A stretch of DNA of 35,916 bases from Comamonadaceae bacterium (lineage in GTDB: Bacteria; Pseudomonadota; Gammaproteobacteria; Burkholderiales; Burkholderiaceae_C), in NCBI GenBank assembly GCA_014190675.1, contig BJGT01000020.1, positions 1 to 35,916 of the forward strand, written 5' to 3'. Below, piece by piece: positions 22,790 through 30,616 of this stretch. The notes beneath the pieces are model-generated. The model was not told where the DNA came from. It searched no databases and worked only from the letters and a program-made list of their open reading frames with translations. The translations under genes were made by a program, and so were the position numbers. The number at the start of each line of letters is the position of its first letter. Position 1 is the stretch's first letter.

Positions 22790-23893
22790 TCAAATGAAAG
22801 GCAGGGCGCTCAGGGTACCAGCGACGGGCTTGCCGGCCAGCTGCACCTCAACCGGATCACCCACAGCGCAGGCCGAGGCCACCAGGCCAAAGCCGATGTT
22901 GCGCTTGAGCCGCCAGGACCAGACGCAGTTGGTGAGGTCGCCCACCCGTTGGCCCTGGTGGTAAATCGAGTGCCAATGAAAGCCCAGCTCGACAGGCTGA
23001 TCGCCCTCCAGCACCACCCCGAGTTGCTGGCGTTGCACGCCCTCTTGTTTGATGCGGCGCAAAGCCTGTATGCCGACCACATCGTCTGCCACATCAAGGT
23101 CAACATACTTGCCCATGCGCACCTCAAACGGGTTGGTGTTGCCATCGGTATCGCCACCGTAAGACACCAAACCGCTTTCAACGCGCTCGCAAAAACTTGG
23201 GTTGCCAGGACCAATGTCCCAGGGCTTTCCCGCTTCTCGCACCAGGTTCCACAGCCGGCTGCCCTGCGCGCCGTCCATCAGGTAAATCTCAAAGCCGCCC
23301 TGCTTGGACCAACCCGAGCGGGCCAACACTACCGGGATGCCTTCGATCTCGGTGCGCTTGAACCAAAAGTATTTGAGCGCGCGCACCCAGTCACCAAATA
23401 TCGAGGCGACCACGTCCTCGGCCTTGGGGCCCTGCACGGCCATAGGCGAGACATCTGGCTCACTCACATTCACCCGCAGGCCGCGCTCAGCAGCAATGGC
23501 ACGGGCCCAAAACCAGATGTTCGAATCAGCAATGGACAACCAGTAGCGGTCGTCGTCAAGCTTGAGCAAAATCGGGTCGTTAATCAGCACACCGGCATGG
23601 TTGCACAGGGGCACGTATTTGCCCTGGCCAACCTTGCAACCCGCGAGCTGGCGTGGGCACAAAATCTGCACCAGGCGATGAGCATCAGGCCCGTCAATCT
23701 GCACCTGTCGCTCGACCGCCACGTCCCACTGCGAGACACCATGGATGAGACGCCAATACTCGGCCTCGGGCTGGCCAAAGCTGGTCGGCATGAGCATGTT
23801 GTTGTAGGTGGTGAAGGCCACCACGCCCTCGGCCAAGGTGGCCTCGTAATAGGCAGAGGGCCGCAAGCGGGCAGAAGGGGTGATTCCAAACAT
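22790..23893 (-). CDS. DmdA/GcvT-family tetrahydrofolate-dependent methyltransferase
   Basis: A 367-residue protein of the aminomethyltransferase (GcvT) fold, with closest resemblance by eye to DMSP demethylase DmdA: YNNMLMPTSFG, WDVAVERQVQIDGPDAHRLV, DVSPMAVQGPKAEDVV, VVLARSGWSKQGGFEIYL and ERVESGLVSYGGDTDGNTNP. DmdA moves a methyl group from dimethylsulfoniopropionate to tetrahydrofolate. GcvT and DmdA relatives with other substrates (sarcosine, dimethylglycine, aromatic ethers) share these motifs, so the substrate remains open. The length matches DmdA (about 370). No ribosome-binding site is visible at the ATG. It stands alone between convergent SDR genes, and a long frame on the opposite strand is only its shadow. 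Confidence 0.82.
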   Translation of the reverse strand: MFGITPSARLRPSAYYEATLAEGVVAFTTYNNMLMPTSFGQPEAEYWRLIHGVSQWDVAVERQVQIDGPDAHRLVQILCPRQLAGCKVGQGKYVPLCNHAGVLINDPILLKLDDDRYWLSIADSNIWFWARAIAAERGLRVNVSEPDVSPMAVQGPKAEDVVASIFGDWVRALKYFWFKRTEIEGIPVVLARSGWSKQGGFEIYLMDGAQGSRLWNLVREAGKPWDIGPGNPSFCERVESGLVSYGGDTDGNTNPFEVRMGKYVDLDVADDVVGIQALRRIKQEGVQRQQLGVVLEGDQPVELGFHWHSIYHQGQRVGDLTNCVWSWRLKRNIGFGLVASACAVGDPVEVQLAGKPVAGTLSALPFI

Positions 23894-23918
23894 GGTTTAG
23901 TTTAAGCCAAGGGTCTGA

Positions 23919-24066
23919 CGGCTACGCGGTGGCTTTGAGTGGGTGCTCAACCGCGACCTGGTGGTGGCCACAGACAGCCTGGTCTGCTTTTTTCCTGACA
24001 TGGCGCTGGGGCATTTTGCGACTGGCGGTGTGACTCAGGGCGAGGTGCTAATTTCTAAATCCGTTG
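23919..24066 (+). other. Intergenic stretch with possible coding relic
   Basis: In the gap between the DmdA-like gene and the SDR, the plus strand is open after a stop at 23916-23918 and reads GGFEWVLNRDLVVATDSLVC, then FPDMALGHFATGGVTQGEVL. This looks like a piece of real protein, faintly like the effector-domain end of a LysR-type regulator. It has no start context and runs into the opposite-strand SDR gene. I see no other feature in this gap. Confidence 0.22.
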
Positions 24067-25029
24067 TCAGGCCAAGCGGGCTACCTCGGCATCCAGCCAT
24101 GCCACCAGAGTTTGAGGCGTGTCCTTGCTGCTACGGGTGTGGGGGTAAACATGCGCAGCACGCTGCTTTCGATCAAACCAAACGCTTTCCTCTTCGCGCT
24201 GCCCAGGACGCACAGCGGCCAGCCAGATGGCCGTATCCGTACCTGACTTTTCATCTCGCAACACGGCCTTGAGCACCTCGCGAAAACGCGGTAGCGCGGT
24301 CTTGACGCCGTCGGTGTCGGCCCAGCCCGGGTGCATCACATAAAAATTGAACCCGCGCTGGCCATAGGTGTCGCGCCAATGCTGATTGAGCACCATTTGG
24401 GCACGCTTGTGCCAGCCATAGGCGAGTGTCCCGTTGTATTTTTTTGGATCAAGGGTGTTGAGGGCTCGGGTACTGAGAGCCACGTTGTAGCCGCCACCCG
24501 AAGTCATGTTGATCACCAGCGGGCGGGTCATCTGGAAAACCTCGCCGCGTATCAGCCCTTCGGTGAGCACGTAGTGGCTCAGGAGGTTGGTGGTGAAGGT
24601 TTGCTCGCGTCCTTCGGACGTGATCTGGTGTGCATGACTTAGCAGACCGACATTGTTGACCAGCACGTCGATCTTGCGTCCGCGCCCGACCAGGTCGTTG
24701 ACCAGCCGCTGGGTATCGGCCTGCAACGAAAAATCGCACACAGCAGTCTCAAGTCGGTCCGCTCCCATGGCCCGGGCCTCTGAGACGACCTGATCAAGCT
24801 TGGACTGATTTCTGGCAACGGCGATGACTGTGGCACCCAGTCGGGCCGCCTCCAATGCCATGAATCGCCCAAGGCCACCAGAGGCCCCTGTCACCAGCCA
24901 GGTCTGGCCGGCAAAGTCCGGTTTCAGCACTCGCCAAAGTAAGGCGCGAGTCCGGTAACCAATTTGGGTGTAGCTCGGCGTGAAACGGCCATAAAAGACC
25001 ATGATCTTTCGCAGTTGCTGCAGGTTCAT
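24067..25029 (-). CDS. Extended SDR, DHRS12-like
   Basis: A 320-residue SDR with an N-terminal extension of about 40 residues (RKIMVFYGRFTPSYTQIGYR) before the cofactor motif TGASGGLG near residue 48. VNNVGLLSHAH is the NNAG equivalent, and the catalytic residues are the Ser in INMTSGGGYN and Tyr/Lys in YGWHKRAQ. The long DPKKYNGTLAYGWHKRAQMV region and YVMHPGWADTDGV resemble the DHRS12 and retinol-dehydrogenase-like branch that acts on lipid or steroid ketones and alcohols. No membrane helix is certain, though the N-terminal extension is amphipathic. It is divergent from the acyl-CoA ligase at 25182. Confidence 0.85.
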   Translation of the reverse strand: MNLQQLRKIMVFYGRFTPSYTQIGYRTRALLWRVLKPDFAGQTWLVTGASGGLGRFMALEAARLGATVIAVARNQSKLDQVVSEARAMGADRLETAVCDFSLQADTQRLVNDLVGRGRKIDVLVNNVGLLSHAHQITSEGREQTFTTNLLSHYVLTEGLIRGEVFQMTRPLVINMTSGGGYNVALSTRALNTLDPKKYNGTLAYGWHKRAQMVLNQHWRDTYGQRGFNFYVMHPGWADTDGVKTALPRFREVLKAVLRDEKSGTDTAIWLAAVRPGQREEESVWFDRKQRAAHVYPHTRSSKDTPQTLVAWLDAEVARLA

Positions 25030-25181
25030 TTGTTTGGGCTTTCAAAGTTTGCCGAGCCACTGCGGCTGGCGTTGTGTCATGTTGGTGCTACCCGTCCAGC
25101 GGCGCTGTAGACCATAATTAGAGGGGGTCTTCCAGCAGGTCTCCGCCGGGCTTTCTCTTTCCTCACCATCAGGAATCCGCC

Positions 25182-26819
25182 ATGTACATCGAAGGAGATT
25201 TCAATCCCCCGTGGTTCAACCCGGCTATGCCATCTCGGGAACGCTCGGTGCTTGGCCCACTGCTTGACTACTGGGCGGCAACCACGCCGGAACGGGTTTT
25301 TGCGGTGTTCGAGGACGGCGAACAATGGACCTGGGCGCAAACCCGGACCAAGGTACTGGCCACCGCCCAAGCCCTGCGCCAACTCGGGATCAAGCAAGGT
25401 GATTCGGTCGGTGTTTGGCTGCCCAACGGCAAGACCATGGTGCTGGTCTGGTTTGCGGCCAACTATCTGGGCGCCCGGTACTGCCCGATCAATACCTCTT
25501 TCCGTGGCAACCTGCTGGCACACGTGATCAGCAACGCGGGGGCGCAGGTCCTGGTGTGCCATGCCGGTCTGATGGATCGATTGCATGACGCGGACCTGGC
25601 ACAGATCCAGACCATCATCGTGTCGGGCGACTACGGTGGTCCTGCACCCGGCGGCCGCACCCTGCTTCCGACGTCTGCCTTGGACGGCGATGCCCAAGCG
25701 CTGGGCACGGTGCCCGAAGTGCAGCCCTGGGACATCTACGGCATCATCTACACCTCGGGCACCACAGGCCCCTCCAAAGGCGTGCTCGCGACCTACCTGC
25801 AGTTGTACGCTTCGGGAGTGCTGTCTTATGGCTACATGGGGCCGGACGACCGGATCCTGGTCAATCTGCCCATGTTCCATGTCGGCGGGACGAATTCGAT
25901 CTTCACGGCATTGGTTCGTGGCGCCTCCTTCTATCTTGTGGATAGTTTCGACAGCCGCAATTTCTGGGTTCAGATCAAGAAGTACCGTTGCACCACGACG
26001 TCTGGCCTGATCGGCGCGATGACCGAGTTTCTTGCCAAGGCACCCTCGACTGACGGCGAGAAGGACAACCCCCTCACGATCGTGACGCTGGGCCCGGTAA
26101 CACCTCAAACTGTCAAGCTGGCTGAGCGGTACGGCTTCAGCTACATGACCGGTTTCAACATGACAGAGGTCTCGGTGCCCCTGGTGGCAGAGCTTAATAC
26201 ACGTGCCTTCGGGAGTTGCGGGAAGCCACGTGCCGGTATCCAATGTCGTCTGGTCGATGAGTACGATATCGAGGTACCTGTGGGCCAACTGGGCGAACTG
26301 ATTTTGCGATCCGACTTGCCGTGGGCCATGACCACCGGTTACAACGGCATGCCCGAAGCCACCGCCAAGGCTTGGCGCAATGGCTGGTTCCATACCGGCG
26401 ATGTCTTTCGCAAGGACGCGCAGGATAACTATTTTTTCGTTGATCGCGCCAAGGATGCGATCAGGCGTCGCGGCGAAAATATCTCGTCCCTGGAGGTGGA
26501 GCGCGAAGTGCTGGCACACCCTGCGGTGCAGGAAGCAGGCGCCATCCCTGCCCCCAACCCTGGGGGCGAAGATGATGTGATGGTTGTGGTGGCACCGAAG
26601 CCTGGCGTCGTTATTGACCCTGCAGAACTGCTGCAGTTCCTGATCCCGCGCATAGCACACTTCATGGTGCCCCGCTATGTGCGCATCGTGACGTCGCTGC
26701 CAAAAACACCGACCAACAAGATCCAAAAAGCCGAGCTTCGCAAGGAGGGCGTTACCGCAGATACCTGGGACCGTGACGCCGCAGGCATCGTGGTCAAACG
26801 CGAGCGGCTGAGCAGCTGA
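25182..26819 (+). CDS. Acyl-CoA ligase (ANL superfamily, CaiC-like)
   Basis: A 545-residue adenylate-forming ligase. The phosphate-binding loop IIYTSGTTGPSKG is at about residues 187-199, the A5 motif is GFNMTEVSVP, A7 is GWFHTGDVFRK, A8 is DRAKDAIRRRGENIS, and the A10 lysine is in TPTNKIQKAEL. All catalytic parts are intact, so it should convert a carboxylic acid, ATP and CoA to acyl-CoA. The profile is like CaiC (crotonobetaine/carnitine-CoA ligase) and other small-acid ligases. AGGAA precedes the ATG. It is the only plus-strand gene between the minus-strand SDR and liv cluster, and converges with the NTF2-like gene 26 bases downstream. A possible -10 box CATAAT is at 25113-25118. Confidence 0.92.
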   Translation: MYIEGDFNPPWFNPAMPSRERSVLGPLLDYWAATTPERVFAVFEDGEQWTWAQTRTKVLATAQALRQLGIKQGDSVGVWLPNGKTMVLVWFAANYLGARYCPINTSFRGNLLAHVISNAGAQVLVCHAGLMDRLHDADLAQIQTIIVSGDYGGPAPGGRTLLPTSALDGDAQALGTVPEVQPWDIYGIIYTSGTTGPSKGVLATYLQLYASGVLSYGYMGPDDRILVNLPMFHVGGTNSIFTALVRGASFYLVDSFDSRNFWVQIKKYRCTTTSGLIGAMTEFLAKAPSTDGEKDNPLTIVTLGPVTPQTVKLAERYGFSYMTGFNMTEVSVPLVAELNTRAFGSCGKPRAGIQCRLVDEYDIEVPVGQLGELILRSDLPWAMTTGYNGMPEATAKAWRNGWFHTGDVFRKDAQDNYFFVDRAKDAIRRRGENISSLEVEREVLAHPAVQEAGAIPAPNPGGEDDVMVVVAPKPGVVIDPAELLQFLIPRIAHFMVPRYVRIVTSLPKTPTNKIQKAELRKEGVTADTWDRDAAGIVVKRERLSS

Positions 26820-26845
26820 CATACCAAGACGCACGCGGCGCCGAC

Positions 26846-27220
26846 TCACCCCGCCAGTTGCTTTTCCAGCGACTTGAGGTCGAAGTAGTCCCGCCACGCG
26901 ATGATCTTGTCGCCCTGAAACTCCACCACCCCCGCATAGGGAATGCTGATTTGTCGACCATTTTTGGTGTAGTTCTCAGTGCCCTCTACAAACAACATAT
27001 TGTCTTTTTCGATCATGAGCGTCTGGTCGTAGTGGGGGTTGCTCATACCGGCGCCGAACTTGGCCATGAATTCCAGCATGGCGGCTTTGCCTTTGACCGG
27101 TCGCATGGAGCGGTTGGGATACCAAACAATGTCCTCATGATAGGGCGCCGCCATGCCTTCCACGTCGCCTCGGCCCCAGGCGTCCAGGGAATCCTTGTAA
27201 ATCTGGCTCTTGGTTTTCAT
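26846..27220 (-). CDS. NTF2-like (SnoaL-type) small protein
   Basis: A 124-residue protein of the NTF2-like fold: an N-terminal helix (QIYKDSLDAWGRGDVEGMAA), then PYHEDIVWYPNRSM, KGKAAMLEFMAKFG, and beta strands ending in YAGVVEFQGDKIIAWRDYFD. The pattern EF.GDKI..WRDYFD is common in the limonene-epoxide-hydrolase and SnoaL group, whose members are isomerases, hydrolases or ligand-binding subunits. The Asp/Arg pairs that make the epoxide hydrolase active site are only partly visible, so the enzyme activity is open. AGGAGA precedes the ATG, and the gene overlaps the upstream ligase stop in an ATGA junction (27217-27220), so it is the last gene of the liv operon. Confidence 0.82.
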   Translation of the reverse strand: MKTKSQIYKDSLDAWGRGDVEGMAAPYHEDIVWYPNRSMRPVKGKAAMLEFMAKFGAGMSNPHYDQTLMIEKDNMLFVEGTENYTKNGRQISIPYAGVVEFQGDKIIAWRDYFDLKSLEKQLAG

Positions 27221-29070
27221 GCGCTGTCTCCTGTTGATTGTGGGGTTGAATGATCAGTCAGCGGGCCCGCAAGAAGGCTCTCGACCAGTGAACGGTTGAT
27301 CTCAAGCACCATCTTGCGGCGCAACTGGAGCGTCGGGCTCATCTCGGCGTCATGCACCGTGATTTCCGTCTCAAGTAATGCGAAGCGGCTGACGCTGGCA
27401 TGCGGGCCAATCTCGAGGTTGACCCGGTCGACATCTTGCTGAATCAAGGCCAGTACCTCGGCAGCTCTGGTCAGATTGGCAAAGCCGGTGACGACCAGTT
27501 TCCGGTCACGCACATAACGCGCTACGGTCTCCTGCTCGATCAGCAGCAGGCAGGCGAGGTGGGGCTGTCCATTACCAAGAACAATGGCATCGGCAATGTA
27601 GGGGCTGAGCTTGAGACGTGATTCGATGTCCGCCGGCGACACGCGCACCCCAGACGGCAACTCAATGGCGTCTGCGATACGGTCGGTGATATTCAAATTA
27701 CCTTCTGCGTCGAGCCGGCCACGGTCACCTGTGTGCAGCCAACCATCGGTCAGATTAGCCGCCTTTTCATGGGCCGGTTGCAGGTAGCCCCTGAAGACAT
27801 GCGGTCCGCGTACCAGAATTTCACCTTGGGGCGAGAGCCGGATCTCTGTGCCTGGCAATGCCTTGCCAACCGCGCCCGATGGGCCTTCACCCGGGCAGCT
27901 GATGGTGGCAACTCCACTGCATTCGGTCTGGCCATAGGCTTCCACCATGGTGAGGCCCAGGGCCTCAAACCAGCGGGTCAATGCCGGCGACATAGGCGCT
28001 GCGCTGGACACTAAAAGGCGCGCTCGCCGCAAGCCGATCAGGGTACGCACTCGGTTGAGAACAAATTGGCGGGCCAACGCATACTGCAGCTTCAACCCAA
28101 ACGGTACAGCCTGGCCGGATTGCCGACAGGCCACCACGCGATGTCCCAGCTCAATCGCCTTGGCGTAAGCCCATCGCTCCGTGGGCGTGCCGTCGGCTAC
28201 CCCCATGCATACGGTGGTGTAGAGTTTTTCCCAGACCCTGGGTACCGCCATCACAACGTGAGGCGATATCTCGCGCAAATTTTCGAGCAACGTGGGCAGG
28301 CCTTTGCCCAGATGCACGACGATGTCGTGATCCAGCGCACGGTAGAGGGAGAAGTAGCGCTCCAAGGCAGCGCCCATAGACAGGAAGCCGAGTTGGTCGT
28401 CACCAGGTTGGCTGGGACAGAGCTGCCCCAGTGCCTGCATTTGGAACATTAGGTTGCTGTGCGTGAGCAGAGCGCCTTTGGGGGCGCCAGTGCGGCCAGA
28501 GGTGTAGACGATGGTGGCAACGTCTTCGGGGCGAGCCATACCCAACTCGGTCTCCCAGCGCTCAGGATGCTTGCCATGGAAAGCACGGCCGGCTTGCAGC
28601 GCTGTCTCGAAGTCTGTAACTAAAGGATGCGCCATGGCATGCAGACCACTGCCATCAAAAAAGAAGATTTTCTCGATCCCGGGTATCTCGCCCAATACGG
28701 ACAATGCCTTCTCGAGCTGGGCTTGATCTTGCACAAAGAGCCAGCGCGCCGCGCTGTCTTGGACCGCCTGTGCCAGATGGGCTGCGGAATCGGTGTTGTG
28801 CAGCCCGACCGACTGGATGCCCACACCCATCGTCCCGAATTCGATTTGACACCACTCGGGGCGCACGTCGGACAGCACGACGGCCCGGTCACCGCGTCGA
28901 CCCCCCATGGCCAGCAAGCCCAAGCCAAGCGCTCGCGCAGCCTCGGCGTAATCGGTCCAAGTGATGTCATTCCAGAGGCCCAGGTGGTTCCAGCGCAAAG
29001 CCACGCCAGCCTTGCGCTGAGCTGCCACGCGCCAGAAACGGGCGAGTAATGTGTCTGAAGCGGTCACCAT
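27217..29070 (-). CDS. Long-chain-type acyl-CoA ligase with altered catalytic motifs
   Basis: A 617-residue ANL enzyme of the long-chain (FadD15/ACSBG-like) layout: VYTSGRTGAPKGALLTH near residue 190, a gate region SMGAALERYFSLYRALDHDI, VVMAVPRVWEKLY, SSAAPMSPALTRWFEALGLT, EAYGQTECSGVATI and TDGWLHTGDRGRLDAEGNL. Two catalytic positions are unusual. The phosphate loop has SGRTG where relatives have SGTTG, and the final motif reads SPTLQLRRKMV, with Gln where the A10 lysine (TPTLK) is expected. Activity may be reduced or redirected. The gene overlaps the livF stop by seven bases (29064-29070) and is preceded by GGAAG, so it is translated with the transporter. Its place suggests activation of the imported acid. 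Confidence 0.88.
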   Translation of the reverse strand: MVTASDTLLARFWRVAAQRKAGVALRWNHLGLWNDITWTDYAEAARALGLGLLAMGGRRGDRAVVLSDVRPEWCQIEFGTMGVGIQSVGLHNTDSAAHLAQAVQDSAARWLFVQDQAQLEKALSVLGEIPGIEKIFFFDGSGLHAMAHPLVTDFETALQAGRAFHGKHPERWETELGMARPEDVATIVYTSGRTGAPKGALLTHSNLMFQMQALGQLCPSQPGDDQLGFLSMGAALERYFSLYRALDHDIVVHLGKGLPTLLENLREISPHVVMAVPRVWEKLYTTVCMGVADGTPTERWAYAKAIELGHRVVACRQSGQAVPFGLKLQYALARQFVLNRVRTLIGLRRARLLVSSAAPMSPALTRWFEALGLTMVEAYGQTECSGVATISCPGEGPSGAVGKALPGTEIRLSPQGEILVRGPHVFRGYLQPAHEKAANLTDGWLHTGDRGRLDAEGNLNITDRIADAIELPSGVRVSPADIESRLKLSPYIADAIVLGNGQPHLACLLLIEQETVARYVRDRKLVVTGFANLTRAAEVLALIQQDVDRVNLEIGPHASVSRFALLETEITVHDAEMSPTLQLRRKMVLEINRSLVESLLAGPLTDHSTPQSTGDSA

Positions 29071-29831
29071 TGTTTCTTCCGGTTTCGGCGATTGCCCGTG
29101 GACGCCAGCGCACCATCCTGCGCAATGCCGAGGTAAAACTCACGGATAGTTGGGTTGTTGCGCAGCGCTTGGGCACTGTCCTCCAAGACAACGCGGCCAA
29201 CCTCCATGATGTACCCATGATCAGCGACATCCAGGGCCACGCTGGCATTCTGTTCCACCAACAAAATAGTCATCCCGTCATCACGTAGTCGGCGGATGAT
29301 GGTGAAGATTTCTTTGACCAGCAGTGGTGATAGCCCTAAAGATGGCTCGTCCATGAGCATCACCCGGGGTCGGGCCATCAAGGCACGGCCGATGGCCAGC
29401 ATCTGCTGTTGCCCACCCGACAGCAGCCCGGCGCGCTGCTGCTGCCGTTCCCGCAGAATAGGAAAATAGGTAAAGATGCGCGCCATGTCGGCTTGGATGA
29501 CGGCGTGGTCCTTGCGCAGATAAGCGCCAAGCACCAGGTTCTCATGCACTGTGCGCATTCGAAAGATCTCCCGGCCCTCTGGCACATGGCTCAAGCCCAA
29601 GCTCACCAGTTTGTCGGGCTCGATGCCCGCAAGATCGCGACCTTCAAGACTCACGCTGCCCTGACGAGGCTCCACGATCCCGCTGATGGCCTTGAGCACT
29701 GTCGTCTTACCGGCGCCATTGGCACCCAGAAGGGCAACGATTTGGCCCTGCTCCACCTTCAGCGACACCCCTCGTAAGGCCTGAACAGCGCCGTAAACGG
29801 CTTCAATGTTGTTGACTTCAAGCAGAGCCAT
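29064..29831 (-). CDS. livF: Branched-chain-amino-acid-type ABC ATPase LivF
   Basis: A 255-residue ATPase with Walker A GANGAGKTT (near residue 37), GLSHVPEGREIF, signature LSGGQQQMLAIGRAL, Walker B VMLMDEPSLGLSP and the H-loop in ILLVEQNASVALDVAD. The VPEGR and VEQN segments are the marks of LivF. I use ATG 29831 because MALLEVNNIEAVYGAVQAL is the family start and AGGGA stands upstream; the frame is open to 29867. The C-terminus carries an Arg/Lys-rich end (NRRNRKK) that overlaps the ligase start. It pairs with LivG to drive the LivHM permease. HAAT-family importers carry many substrates other than leucine, including organic acids. Confidence 0.93.
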   Translation of the reverse strand: MALLEVNNIEAVYGAVQALRGVSLKVEQGQIVALLGANGAGKTTVLKAISGIVEPRQGSVSLEGRDLAGIEPDKLVSLGLSHVPEGREIFRMRTVHENLVLGAYLRKDHAVIQADMARIFTYFPILRERQQQRAGLLSGGQQQMLAIGRALMARPRVMLMDEPSLGLSPLLVKEIFTIIRRLRDDGMTILLVEQNASVALDVADHGYIMEVGRVVLEDSAQALRNNPTIREFYLGIAQDGALASTGNRRNRKKQW

Positions 29832-29847
29832 GTCGCGTATTCCCTGC

Positions 29848-30606
29848 TCAATTGCCAAGGTAGGCACTGATCACGGCCGGATCACGCTGCACCTGCGCGG
29901 CCGTGCCAATCGCCAACAGTTTGCCGTAATTCAAGGCCAGAACACGGTCAGAAACCGCAGACACCAGTCGCATGTCGTGTTCGACCATCAGGATAGTGAC
30001 CCCGAGTACATCGCGGACATCGCGAATCCAGGAACCAATGTTGTCCGTCTCCTCGACATTCAGGCCGGAGGATGGTTCATCAAGCAGCAACAATTTGGGT
30101 GAGACCGCTAACGCACGGCCAAGCTCCACCATCTTGCGAACTCCGTACGGCAGGCTACCAACTGTGCTGTCGCGGTAGGCATCAAGCCCGAGAAAATCAA
30201 TGATTTTCTCGACGTTTTTTCGCGACTCAATTTCATGGCGCTTGAAAGAAGGCAGCCGCAGAATTTCGCTCAACAAACTGGTCCCCACATGGACATGACA
30301 CCCAACCAGGATGTTCTGCATGACGTTGGCGTTGTCGAAAAGCTCGATGTTCTGGAACGTTCGCGCAATACCCAGGCTGGCCACCTGATTGGCAGCTACC
30401 CGGGTGATGTCACGCCCTTCAAAATGGATGCTGCCCGCGGTAGGGTCATTGATGCGGCTGACCAAATTGAAAATGGTGGTTTTCCCGGCGCCATTGGGTC
30501 CGATGATGGTGAAAATACTGCCCTTTTCGACCTCAAAGGAGACGCCGTCGACCGCCTTGATGCCACCAAAATGAACGGCAAGATCTTTGACCTGGAAGAG
30601 GCTCAT
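29848..30606 (-). CDS. livG: Branched-chain-amino-acid-type ABC ATPase LivG
   Basis: A 252-residue ATPase with Walker A GPNGAGKTT (near residue 37), GIARTFQNIELFDNANVMQN as the LivG-type Q-loop and helical part, the degenerate signature LPYGVRKMVELGRAL, Walker B LLLLDEPSSGLN and the H-loop in ILMVEHDMRLV. The signature begins LPYG rather than LSGG, which is usual for LivG. Its end (KLLAIGTAAQVQRDPAVISA) is the family C-terminus. It is eleven bases from the livM stop and 16 bases before the livF start, in one transcript with both. Confidence 0.93.
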   Translation of the reverse strand: MSLFQVKDLAVHFGGIKAVDGVSFEVEKGSIFTIIGPNGAGKTTIFNLVSRINDPTAGSIHFEGRDITRVAANQVASLGIARTFQNIELFDNANVMQNILVGCHVHVGTSLLSEILRLPSFKRHEIESRKNVEKIIDFLGLDAYRDSTVGSLPYGVRKMVELGRALAVSPKLLLLDEPSSGLNVEETDNIGSWIRDVRDVLGVTILMVEHDMRLVSAVSDRVLALNYGKLLAIGTAAQVQRDPAVISAYLGN

Positions 30607-30616
30607 GATTTCAGTT

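Noticed and set aside
21855-22793. 312-codon minus-strand frame opposite the SDR
   Set aside because: Shadow frame; the plus strand carries the intact SDR motifs.
22769-23905. 378-codon plus-strand frame opposite the DmdA-like gene
   Set aside because: Composition (His, Gln and Ala rich) and lack of motifs mark it as the shadow of the minus-strand gene.
25090-25118. Promoter for the acyl-CoA ligase with CATAAT as the -10 box
   Set aside because: No acceptable -35 hexamer at 16-18 bases, so it is mentioned with the gene but not listed as a feature.
25077-26897. 606-codon open frame on the minus strand opposite the acyl-CoA ligase
   Set aside because: It is an antisense shadow: the plus-strand frame has every ANL motif, while the minus frame is His-, Arg- and Gly-rich with no domain.
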